NCBI RefSeq assembly: GCF_017921975.2 | Contig: NZ_JAGEMO020000016.1 | Coordinates: 62,001 to 126,000, forward strand | Reading direction: 5' to 3' | Source of the DNA: Hymenobacter terricola | GTDB taxonomy: Bacteria > Bacteroidota > Bacteroidia > Cytophagales > Hymenobacteraceae | DNA length: 64,000 nucleotides | Part shown: piece after piece, positions 1 through 7,263 of the stretch | Layout of the letters: every line of letters starts with the position of its first letter | Numbering within the stretch: position 1 is the stretch's first letter | Notes under the pieces: model-generated | What the model saw: only the letters and a program-made list of their open reading frames with translations | What the model was told of the DNA's origin: nothing | Database searches by the model: none | Position numbers and translations under genes: made by a program

Positions 1-1
1 G

Positions 2-121
2 TTCTACGCCGAAACCTGGCGCAGCCGCGGCGAAGAGCCCATCCTCTTCATCCACGTTTTCCAGAAGCCCGCGGGGCTCAGCGATTACCTCCGGCTGGTG
101 CAACTGCCCACCGGCCTCTAA
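2..121 (+). CDS. C-terminal end of an unidentified protein (gene starts before the window)
   Basis: An open frame enters from the left edge and stops with TAA at 119-121, giving about 39 residues that end in QLPTGL. It has no start inside the window. The next gene begins about 50 bases later on the same strand, so the two may be cotranscribed. The fragment is too short for me to recognise a family. It contains an aromatic and proline-bearing stretch (FIHVFQKPAG) but no diagnostic motif. Confidence 0.5.
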   Translation, partial: FYAETWRSRGEEPILFIHVFQKPAGLSDYLRLVQLPTGL

Positions 122-174
122 AGTCCTTGCGCCGCCCCGGCAACCACGCCGGTTGGTTTTGGCGTGAGCAAATA

Positions 175-1176
175 ATGCGTGTTCTGGGGTATTTGCTGCT
201 GTTGCTTTGGGCTTTTCAGGGGCCCGCTATGGCCCAAATTCCGGCCGGCCGGCGTGGCCCCGAGGAGTTTGGCTACCGGCACCTGGTGGTGATGTTTGGC
301 CGCGACAGCGTGAACGTGCTGGTGCTCTCGCAGCCGGGCGAGGCCGCCGTGAAAAAGCCGCTGCTGCTGTGGGTGCAGGGCTCGCTGCCCACTCCGCTGG
401 TGCTTTACGACCAGCGCGGGGCCTTTCCGGTTTTTCCCTTCCATCCCAAAGCGGTGCTGAAGAATTGCCACCTGGCCATCATCAGCAAGCCGGGCATTGC
501 GCTGGTGGCCAATGTGGAAGGCAAGAACCCCAACCGCATGTTTGGCGAAGGCCCGCCCCCGCCGTACTACTGCCAGCGCAACTACCTCGACTACTACGTG
601 CGGCGCGACCAGGCCGTGCTGCGCTATCTCAAAAAGCAGCCCTGGGTTGATAAAGCGCACGTGGTGGTGGCCGGCCATTCCGAAGGCAGCACCATCGCCG
701 CGCATCTGGCCGCCGTGCCGGGCCTGGTGAGCCGGGCCGTGTACCTGAGCGGCAACCCGCTGGGCCGGCTGATGTCGATGCAGGCCCAGGCCCGGCTTGC
801 CGACGACACGGCCGAGGTCGCGGGCACGTTCCGCCGCTGGCAAACCGTGGTGGCCAACCCCGCGCTCACCGACTGCGTGGGCGACGACAACCGCAACGTG
901 TACTCGTTTTCGGCGCCGCTGCTGCCGGTGCTGCTGCGCACCACGGTGCCAGTGTTCGTGGGCTTCGGCACGCAGGACCGGGGCGTGGCCGGCGACGACT
1001 ACCTGCGCCTGGAAACCATCCGGCAGCACAAAATCAACTTCACCTTCCGCGAGTACCCGGGCCGCGAGCACAACTTCTTCGGCGTCAAAAACGGCCGGAT
1101 TGACTACGACGATTTTTACTGGGACGCGGTGGGGGAAGACTTCCTGCGCTGGGCCGGACTGTGGCCCAGGCCCTAG
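175..1176 (+). CDS. Secreted alpha/beta-hydrolase (serine esterase/peptidase-like)
   Basis: The protein has 333 residues. I start it at ATG 175 rather than the upstream TTG at 127 because residues 1-20 then form a clear signal peptide ending in AMA-Q. The alpha/beta-hydrolase nucleophile elbow is GHSEGS, with the serine at residue 169. A plausible acid is Asp268 (GTQDRG) and the catalytic His is near 299 (GREHN). The substrate cannot be read from the sequence; exported carboxyl-ester or peptide hydrolases are the usual roles of this fold. The protein probably acts in the periplasm or outside the cell. It ends 7 bases from the convergent gene at 1184. Confidence 0.75.
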   Translation: MRVLGYLLLLLWAFQGPAMAQIPAGRRGPEEFGYRHLVVMFGRDSVNVLVLSQPGEAAVKKPLLLWVQGSLPTPLVLYDQRGAFPVFPFHPKAVLKNCHLAIISKPGIALVANVEGKNPNRMFGEGPPPPYYCQRNYLDYYVRRDQAVLRYLKKQPWVDKAHVVVAGHSEGSTIAAHLAAVPGLVSRAVYLSGNPLGRLMSMQAQARLADDTAEVAGTFRRWQTVVANPALTDCVGDDNRNVYSFSAPLLPVLLRTTVPVFVGFGTQDRGVAGDDYLRLETIRQHKINFTFREYPGREHNFFGVKNGRIDYDDFYWDAVGEDFLRWAGLWPRP

Positions 1177-1183
1177 CCGATGC

Positions 1184-1801
1184 TCACTCCGCCAGCCGGT
1201 CCACGTCGGTCAGCTGGCCTTTGTTCTGCATGATTTGCAGCTCAAACTGGGTCAGCGAAAAGGACTTGCTGCCGTATTTGGTTGGGGCGTTCAGCTCGTC
1301 GATGGGGTGGCTGTTGTCGATTTCGTACTCATTGGCCACCACTTCCACGGTGTTGCCCTTGGCGCTCACCACTTTCAGGAGCGAGTATTGGGTGCTGTCG
1401 CCCGTCGAGTGAATGGTGTAGATGTCGCCGGCGCGGGGCGCGGCCAGGTAGGCCTTGTTGGCGCGGGCGTTCTGGGTGCCGGCCACGGCGGCCCAGGCCA
1501 GCCCGGCCGCCACCAGCCCAACACCCGACCACGTCCAGAGCGGCAGCCGGGTCTGCTGCTTGAGGTCGCGGGCTTGTTCGCGCGCCGCCTCGGGCATGGC
1601 CTTGCCATCCAGGGTCAGCTGGCAATGGGTGCAGTGGGCCACGGCGGCTTTGGCGAAGGGAAAAAAGGGAATCCAGTACGCATGGGCGTAGCGGCTGAAC
1701 ACGCTCAGCTGCATGGCTTTGGGGGCTGAGCAGGACGGGCAGGCCACGCCCAGCAGGGGCTCCGTGCGCAGGTGCGAGCTTTTTATTCCGTAAATAACCA
1801 T
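1184..1801 (-). CDS. Zinc-ribbon membrane protein of unknown function
   Basis: The protein has 205 residues. ATG at 1801 is preferred because the longer frame to 1891 has no ATG and adds unlikely sequence. An N-terminal zinc ribbon is suggested by Cys21-x2-Cys24 and Cys57-x2-Cys60. Residues 87-108 form one membrane helix. The C-terminal 95 residues are polar and include a YTIHSTGDSTQYSLLKV stretch resembling a small beta-rich domain. The likely topology is ribbon in the cytoplasm with the tail outside or in the periplasm. I do not recognise a named family. It is convergent with the hydrolase gene. Confidence 0.65.
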   Translation of the reverse strand: MVIYGIKSSHLRTEPLLGVACPSCSAPKAMQLSVFSRYAHAYWIPFFPFAKAAVAHCTHCQLTLDGKAMPEAAREQARDLKQQTRLPLWTWSGVGLVAAGLAWAAVAGTQNARANKAYLAAPRAGDIYTIHSTGDSTQYSLLKVVSAKGNTVEVVANEYEIDNSHPIDELNAPTKYGSKSFSLTQFELQIMQNKGQLTDVDRLAE

Positions 1802-1963
1802 GTGGGCGTAGGCGTTGGGTAATAGGCAAGGGGTTGGGACAAAAGCTAAATGTAGCGCCGCCGGCTGGGCCGACCAATTTCCGGCGCGCAAAAAATGCCG
1901 GATTTGCCCGGCTTTTTTGTCTGCTCACGCCCCCAAAGCTTCTGCGCCACTACCTTGCCCCGC

Positions 1964-3511
1964 ATGAAACGCCTCCTGCCGCTTGCCTTCGCACTGCTCA
2001 AGTTTGGGTCCTGCTTCCTGCTCATCAACCCGGCCTACGACTTCCAGCGCGACGAATACCTCTACCTCAACCAGGGCCTGCACCTGGCCTGGGGCTACCT
2101 CGAAGTGCCCCCGCTCATTGCCGCGCAGGGCTGGCTGAGCATGGCGCTGGGCGGCGGGTTTCTCTGGGTGAAATTCTGGCCGTTTCTGTGGGGCGCCGCC
2201 ACGGTGTACCTGGTGATGCGGCTGGCGCAGCGGCTGGGCGGCGGCTGGTTTGCCACGGCGCTGGCGGGCACCTGTTACCTGGGCACGGCTTTCGCCCGGC
2301 TCAACCTGCTGTTTCAGCCCAACTCGTTCGAGGTATTCGGCTTCGTGTTCTGCCTGTACTGGCTGGTGCGCTACTGCCGGGAGGAGCGGCCGCGCTACCT
2401 CTACCTGCTGGGCCTGGGGCTGGGAATGGGCTTGCTGAATAAGTACACCACGCTGTTTTTCATTGCCGCGCTGGGCGGAGGGCTGCTGCTCACTTCCCGC
2501 CGCCCGCTGCTGCTCAGCCGCCACTTCTGGGGCGCAATGGCCGTGGCGGGCTTGGTGTGGCTGCCCAATGCGCTGTGGCAGCTGCGCCACGGCATCCCGT
2601 TTCTGCACCACATGCAGCTGCTGCACGACTCGCAATTGGTTCACGTCGAGGTGGCTGATTTCTGGAAAGCTCAGCTGCGGATGTGCGTCGCGGCCGTCTG
2701 GGTCTGGGTTCCCGGCCTGCTGGCCCTGCTGCTGAGCGCGGCGTTTCGGCCGTACCGGGCGGTGGGCTGGGTGGCGGTGCTGGGCGTGGGCCTGCTGGCC
2801 GCGCTGCACGGCAAAGACTACTATGCGCTGGGCTACTATCCGGTCCTGTTCGCGTTTGGGGCGGTGTGGTGGGAGGCGCGGCTGGCGCGCCTTGGGCAGC
2901 GGCATCCGCACTGGCCAGTGGCCCTCCAGGCTGCTCTGGTGGCCATGCCGCTGGTATTCGTCCTGCTGTTGCTGCCGGTGATGTTTCCCGTGTACAGCCC
3001 GGCCGCCATGGCTGCCTTACGCCCCAAATATGCTCCGTTGGGCGTGTACCGCTGGGAAGACGGCCGCGACCACGCCCTGCCCCAGGACTATGCCGACATG
3101 CTGGGCTGGCGCGAGCTGGCCGACAAAACCCGGGCCGCCTACCGCAGCCTGCCCGATTCGGTGCGGTCCCACACCCTCATCCACTGCGCCAACTACGGCC
3201 AGGCCAGCGCCATCAACTACTACAACCGCGGGCGGGGCCTGCCTCCGGCCAATAGCCTCAACGGCAGCTTCATCTACTGGTACTCGCCGCTGGACGGCTG
3301 CCGGGCCATCCTCATTGTCGACGATGAGTTCCACCCCGAGCTGGCCCCGCATTTCGCCGCTTACCGCCGGTTCGGCGGCATCACCAATCCCTACGCCCGC
3401 GAGCAGGGCACGTCCATCATCATCGGCCTCCAGCCCGATAGCACCGTGCTGGCGCTGGTCCGCCGGGAGCAGCGCGCCGCGCTCGCTGCCTGGGAAGGCC
3501 CTGAACACTAG
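1964..3511 (+). CDS. GT39/ArnT-type membrane glycosyltransferase
   Basis: The protein has 515 residues and begins at ATG 1964, just after a TACCTTG box at 1951-1957 that resembles a short-spaced -7 element. The first periplasmic loop holds YDFQRDEYLYLNQG (acidic pair at residues 30-31), followed by HLAWGYLEVPPL. This is the DE motif of the PMT/ArnT superfamily, which transfers sugars from polyprenyl-phosphate donors at the outer face of the inner membrane. About ten hydrophobic helices follow, then a soluble C-terminal domain of about 160 residues. The acceptor (lipid A, protein or glycan) is unknown. Nothing in the neighbourhood names a pathway. Confidence 0.8.
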   Translation: MKRLLPLAFALLKFGSCFLLINPAYDFQRDEYLYLNQGLHLAWGYLEVPPLIAAQGWLSMALGGGFLWVKFWPFLWGAATVYLVMRLAQRLGGGWFATALAGTCYLGTAFARLNLLFQPNSFEVFGFVFCLYWLVRYCREERPRYLYLLGLGLGMGLLNKYTTLFFIAALGGGLLLTSRRPLLLSRHFWGAMAVAGLVWLPNALWQLRHGIPFLHHMQLLHDSQLVHVEVADFWKAQLRMCVAAVWVWVPGLLALLLSAAFRPYRAVGWVAVLGVGLLAALHGKDYYALGYYPVLFAFGAVWWEARLARLGQRHPHWPVALQAALVAMPLVFVLLLLPVMFPVYSPAAMAALRPKYAPLGVYRWEDGRDHALPQDYADMLGWRELADKTRAAYRSLPDSVRSHTLIHCANYGQASAINYYNRGRGLPPANSLNGSFIYWYSPLDGCRAILIVDDEFHPELAPHFAAYRRFGGITNPYAREQGTSIIIGLQPDSTVLALVRREQRAALAAWEGPEH

Positions 3512-3556
3512 CATAGCAGGTTCTACTGGGTACGTAGTTTTCTCATGAATTATCAA

Positions 3557-3587
3557 TTGTCAGGTAATCGAAAGACTTTTATATTTG
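3557..3587 (+). promoter_or_regulatory. Bacteroidota-type promoter of the BLUF gene
   Basis: TTG at 3557-3559 lies 20 bases upstream of TATATTTG at 3580-3587, matching the Bacteroidota sigma-A pattern (TTG, about 19-21 bases, TANNTTTG). Transcription would start near 3592, leaving a leader of about 110 bases before ATG 3705. Confidence 0.6.
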
Positions 3588-3598
3588 CGAATGGAGTG

Positions 3599-3642
3599 CA
3601 TTGATACGTAGTATTACGCATCAATGCGTATTGATACGTACG
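3599..3642 (+). repeat. Direct repeat and hairpin in the BLUF leader
   Basis: TTGATACGTA occurs at 3601-3610 and again at 3631-3640, exactly 30 bases apart. Between them, TACGCA-TCAA-TGCGTA (3615-3630) forms a perfect six-base-pair hairpin with a four-base loop. Each direct repeat also contains the palindrome TACGTA. The block lies downstream of the predicted start of transcription, so it could be an operator or an RNA structure in the leader. Confidence 0.55.
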
Positions 3643-3704
3643 GAGTAGGCTTTCTAAGGCCGTTTAACGTTACCCCTTGTTCGTAAGACTTTTGCGCGTG
3701 CGAT

Positions 3705-4127
3705 ATGGTTAATCACCAGATAATTTATTGCAGCACCAATGCCACTTCCTTCAGTGAGCAGGAGTTGGTGCGTCTGGTGCAGCAAGCGCGTATTTTCAAT
3801 TTAAGCCAGGGCATAACGGGCATTCTGTTTTTTTCGGGTTTCCAGTTTCTGCAAGTCCTGGAAGGCGAGCAAAACGCCGTAGAAGAGCTCTACGACCGCA
3901 TTTGCGTGGACCCGCGGCATTCTCATGTCACCACCTTGCTCGACGAGGAGGTGTCGCGGCGGCTGTTCCCCAACTGGAGCATGAATTTCAACCACCTGTC
4001 GCCCGCTGCGCTCACGCGGCTCATCGGCTACCTCGACCCGGGGTACTGGGCGACTATGGTACCCCGCGCCTATGATGCCCAGCAGGTCATTTCCGATTTG
4101 CTGGGCGAGTTCGTGCAAGTCTCTTAA
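3705..4127 (+). CDS. BLUF-domain blue-light photoreceptor
   Basis: The protein has 140 residues and is a stand-alone BLUF domain that binds FAD and senses blue light. All key flavin-site residues are present: Tyr8, Asn32, Gln50, Trp91 and Met93. Their spacing is the same as Y21, N45, Q63, W104 and M106 of AppA, with a constant offset of 13. The core motif reads NLSQGITGILFF followed by FLQVLEGE. No output domain follows; about 45 residues after the domain form the usual C-terminal helices. Single-domain BLUF proteins act by binding partner proteins, so the partner must be encoded elsewhere. The long AT-rich leader upstream is unusual for this window. Confidence 0.95.
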   Translation: MVNHQIIYCSTNATSFSEQELVRLVQQARIFNLSQGITGILFFSGFQFLQVLEGEQNAVEELYDRICVDPRHSHVTTLLDEEVSRRLFPNWSMNFNHLSPAALTRLIGYLDPGYWATMVPRAYDAQQVISDLLGEFVQVS

Positions 4128-4151
4128 ACCGGTACCGGGCTGCCCACGCCC

Positions 4152-4670
4152 TCAGGTACTGAAAGGGAATTCGGCCACGCTTTCCCACGGCCCGTTGCGG
4201 TAGGACCACAGGTGCAGGCCCGTGCCCACGGCCTCAAACGGCACAAAATCAGCCTGAAGCTCGGCTAACAGCTGCCGGGCCCCGGCCGGGTCCACCTTGT
4301 TCTGAATGGTGACGTGGGGCTGCAGCTTTTGCCGGTCCTGGGGCGTGAGGTGCGGCGCAAACGCCGTTTGGAGCCGGTGGTGCAGGGCACGCAGCTCGTC
4401 GTTGGCGAGGGTGAAGGCCACGCCCCGGCCCAGCGAGCGCAGGCCCGTGACCCGCAACGGCAGCGGCAACTGGGCCCGGCTAAGCGCCCGGAGCAGCTCG
4501 CTTACGGCCGCCAGCTCGGGGCCGGGCAGGTGGTGAAACAGCGTGAGGTGCGCGGCCAGGTAGTTGATTTTGGGTGGAAAATGCCGGCGGCGCAGGGCGT
4601 TGAAATGCGCCTGGGCCGCGGCGTCGAGCGTGAGGGTGAGGATGAGCGGGGCCGGGGCAATGGGCAGCAT
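4152..4670 (-). CDS. 2H phosphoesterase (2'-5' RNA ligase-like)
   Basis: The protein has 172 residues. ATG at 4670 is chosen over the GTG at 4712. The two HxTx motifs that define the 2H phosphoesterase superfamily are present: HLTL at residue 41 and HVTI at residue 118. The length matches the LigT/YjcG-like single-domain members, which cleave cyclic phosphodiesters or 2'-5' linkages in RNA or nucleotides. It is probably cytoplasmic. It is convergent with the BLUF gene, 24 bases apart, and divergent from hutI. The exact substrate cannot be told. Confidence 0.85.
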   Translation of the reverse strand: MLPIAPAPLILTLTLDAAAQAHFNALRRRHFPPKINYLAAHLTLFHHLPGPELAAVSELLRALSRAQLPLPLRVTGLRSLGRGVAFTLANDELRALHHRLQTAFAPHLTPQDRQKLQPHVTIQNKVDPAGARQLLAELQADFVPFEAVGTGLHLWSYRNGPWESVAEFPFST

Positions 4671-4793
4671 GAGGCGGGGCAGAAGCGGTGCGGATTTCGT
4701 TACGGAAACCACGGCCCGGGCGCCGGAGCCGGCGCAATATATCCGGGGCCGCGCTTAGGGCCGGTTCCGTGGCATCCGCCCTACTTTTACTTC

Positions 4794-6050
4794 ATGTTGC
4801 TCTACACCCTCGTCATCCAGCACGCCGCGCAGGTCCTCACCCTGGCCGGCGGCCCCACCAACCGGCCCCTGGCGGGTGCCGACCTCGGCAATTGGACCAT
4901 TATCGAGCGCGGCTACGTGGCTTGCGTGGGCGATAAAATCGTGGCCGTGGGGCCAATGGATGGCCTGGACCTGGCGCACCTCGGCCCCGAAACCCGCCTC
5001 GTGGACGCCACTGGCTGCGTGGTGATGCCCGGCCTGGTGGAATGCCACACCCACCTCGTGTTCGGCGGCAACCGCGCCGATGAGTTCGAGCGCAAGCTGC
5101 GCGGCGAGTCCTACCTCGACATTCTGGCCAGCGGCGGCGGCATCCTGAGCACCGTGCGGGCCACCCGCGCCGCCTCCGAAGCCGAGCTATTGGCCAATGC
5201 CCTGCATCACCTGGACGGTTTCCGGCGCTACGGCGTGACCACGCTGGAAGCCAAAAGCGGCTACGGCCTCGACCGCGACACCGAGCTGCGCCTCGTGCGC
5301 GTGGCCCGTGCGGCCGGCCACCAGCAGCCGGTGCGGGTGGTGCCCACCTTTCTGGGCGCGCACGTGGTGCCGCCCGAATTCAAGGCGGCCGGGCCGCGCG
5401 CCTACGTCGATTTTATCCTGCGCGAGGTGCTGTCGGACCTGAAAGGGGAGGCGGCGTTCGTGGATATTTTCTGCGAGCAGGGGGCTTTCCCGCTCGATGT
5501 TTCGCGCTACTACCTGGAGCAGGCCCACAAAATGGGCTTCGGCCTGAAAATTCACGCCGAGCAGCTGCACGACCTCGGCGGCTGCGAGATGGCGGCCGAA
5601 CTGGGCGCTACCAGCGTGGACCATTGCGACTACCTCACGCCCGCCGCCGCCGCCCGCATTGCGCGGCAAACTGCCGGGCAAACCGTGGCCGTGCTGCTGC
5701 CCTTGGTGCCGCTCTTTCTGCGGCAGGAAAAATTTGCGCCCGGCCGCGAATTCATCGATAACGGCCTGCCCGTGGCCCTGAGCACCGATTTCAACCCCGG
5801 CTCGTGCCCCAGCAAAAACCTCTGGCTGGCGCTTTCCGTGGCCTGCCTCAAAATGGGTTTCACGCCCAAAGAAGCCGTGGCCGCCGCCACCCTCAATGCC
5901 GCCTGGGCCATTGCCCGGCAGCCCGATTGCGGCAGCCTGGAGCCCGGCAAGCGCGCCGATATCCTGGTGCTAAATGTGGGCAGCGTGGCCGAAATCCCGT
6001 ATTGGCTGGGCGAAAACCCGGTGCGCGACGTGTTTATCGGCGGGCAGTAG
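4794..6050 (+). CDS. hutI: Imidazolonepropionase
   Basis: The protein has 418 residues, the usual length for HutI, which hydrolyses 4-imidazolone-5-propanoate to N-formimino-L-glutamate in histidine degradation. The metal-binding HTH is at residues 85-87 in ECHTHLVFGGNRADEF, a strong family signature. Further metal or substrate motifs are KIHAEQLHDLGG and STDFNPGSCPS. ATG 4794 follows a TACTTTTA box by a few bases. No hutH, hutU or hutG gene is in the window, so the pathway is not clustered here. A strong hairpin with a T-run follows the stop. Confidence 0.95.
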   Translation: MLLYTLVIQHAAQVLTLAGGPTNRPLAGADLGNWTIIERGYVACVGDKIVAVGPMDGLDLAHLGPETRLVDATGCVVMPGLVECHTHLVFGGNRADEFERKLRGESYLDILASGGGILSTVRATRAASEAELLANALHHLDGFRRYGVTTLEAKSGYGLDRDTELRLVRVARAAGHQQPVRVVPTFLGAHVVPPEFKAAGPRAYVDFILREVLSDLKGEAAFVDIFCEQGAFPLDVSRYYLEQAHKMGFGLKIHAEQLHDLGGCEMAAELGATSVDHCDYLTPAAAARIARQTAGQTVAVLLPLVPLFLRQEKFAPGREFIDNGLPVALSTDFNPGSCPSKNLWLALSVACLKMGFTPKEAVAAATLNAAWAIARQPDCGSLEPGKRADILVLNVGSVAEIPYWLGENPVRDVFIGGQ

Positions 6051-6084
6051 GCGGCGCTGGGGCGGCAGGGTAGCCGAAACGTCT

Positions 6085-6184
6085 GCTCCGGTCGGACCGC
6101 CCTAGGCGGTCCGACCGGTTTTTGACGGCACGAGGCGGCGCGAACGACAACCGGTCAGACCGCCTAGGGCGGTCGGACCGGAGC
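6085..6184. repeat. Nested palindromic repeat; left hairpin may terminate hutI
   Basis: Two hairpins face each other. The left one is a perfect 14-bp stem (6088-6101 with 6105-6118, loop CTA) followed by TTTTT, which would suit an intrinsic terminator for hutI. The right one (6151-6164 with 6168-6181) has a single mismatch. The 36-base arms 6085-6120 and 6149-6184 are also inverted copies of each other, so the whole block can fold as one long stem. The core GGTCGGACCGCC recurs near the right end of the window. Bases 6213-6245 hold fragments resembling other repeat families in this window. Confidence 0.75.
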
Positions 6185-6241
6185 AAACGGATACGGCCGT
6201 GCAGACACCAGATGAGCATGACGTCCCTTTCTGCTCACTGC

Positions 6242-7228
6242 TCATAGCTGCCGGATGCGCTGCACAATATCGGCGGCGCTGAGGGCTTGCAGGGGCGGGG
6301 CCATCACCGCGTTTTGCTGCCAGGTGTAGCGCTGGGTGCCAAAGTAGAGCTGGCCATCGCGGGCCTGCAGCACAATGGCCTGCACGTCGGTGCCTTCGGG
6401 GAAGTGGTTGCTCCACAGCGTAGGGTCGCCGGGGGTGCCGAAGGTGCGGCAGAGGCTGGTGTAGCCGGCCGGCCGCAAGAAAACCCGGGTTTCGGTGGCC
6501 CCGGCGGGTACGCGCACCTGGGCCCAGGTCCAGCGGGCGGCGGGGCCGGCGGCCGGGCGCCAGTATTGGTCAAAATTTATCCAGCTGATGGTGTCGAGCG
6601 GGAGGGCCGCCGTGTAGAAGCCATTGGCTTGCAGCAGCGGGCTCCAGGCGCTTTGGCCGGTGAGCAGCGCGGGCTGCCACCCGGCCATCGAATCGGCCGG
6701 GGCCGCGGCGGGATTGCCGGCCACGGGCAGGTTCCACAAAAACATGCGCGTGGTATCGAGCCCGCCGGTGGGCACGGGGAAGGCCAGGGAAGGCCCGGCC
6801 GGAGCGGGGCCCGTGGCCAGGGCCGGCTTCCAGCGCAGGCGCGTGCTGCCCTGCCACACCTGCAGGTTGACTTCGCCCGCCGAAACCAGCAGCCGGTTGG
6901 CCGCCAGCGCCACGTTGGTGTTCAGGCCGGCCAGCACCATATCGCCCACCGAGCGCAGCTCCCGCACGCGCAGCTCGGCCCGGCCCGTGGCCACGCTGCC
7001 GTTGGGCAGCACGAAGGCATTGGCCGGAAAGCTGAGCGTAGCTCCGGCCGCCGTATGCAGCGTCTGGGGCTGGCTCAGGGTGAAGCCAAACGTTTGAACA
7101 GCGGGCGCATTCGGCAGCAGCAGCGAATTAAGCTCGGTAACGGAAGTAGGCGACACGAACAGCAGGGTGTCGTTCTGGCAACCCAGCAGCCAGCCAGCCC
7201 CCAGCAAAAGCGGGAAGAATCGTTTCAT
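6242..7228 (-). CDS. Predicted lipoprotein, third gene of the sigma-factor operon
   Basis: The protein has 328 residues and starts at ATG 7228. A lipobox (LLGC) ends the signal peptide at about residue 17, so it should be lipidated and sit in the envelope. The rest is beta-rich and reads as two or three immunoglobulin- or ZU5-like segments; one early piece (ATLSFPANAFVLPNGSVATG) resembles domains found in Bacteroidota surface lipoproteins. No catalytic motif is visible. It lies 35 bases downstream of the beta-barrel gene and is probably cotranscribed with it and the sigma factor, perhaps as a further envelope partner. Confidence 0.7.
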   Translation of the reverse strand: MKRFFPLLLGAGWLLGCQNDTLLFVSPTSVTELNSLLLPNAPAVQTFGFTLSQPQTLHTAAGATLSFPANAFVLPNGSVATGRAELRVRELRSVGDMVLAGLNTNVALAANRLLVSAGEVNLQVWQGSTRLRWKPALATGPAPAGPSLAFPVPTGGLDTTRMFLWNLPVAGNPAAAPADSMAGWQPALLTGQSAWSPLLQANGFYTAALPLDTISWINFDQYWRPAAGPAARWTWAQVRVPAGATETRVFLRPAGYTSLCRTFGTPGDPTLWSNHFPEGTDVQAIVLQARDGQLYFGTQRYTWQQNAVMAPPLQALSAADIVQRIRQL

Positions 7229-7263
7229 GAAAAGCAATAAAATGGGTGGTGTGAGGAGCGCCG

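Noticed and set aside
127..174. Longer start of the secreted hydrolase (TTG 127)
   Set aside because: It would add 16 residues ahead of an intact signal peptide.
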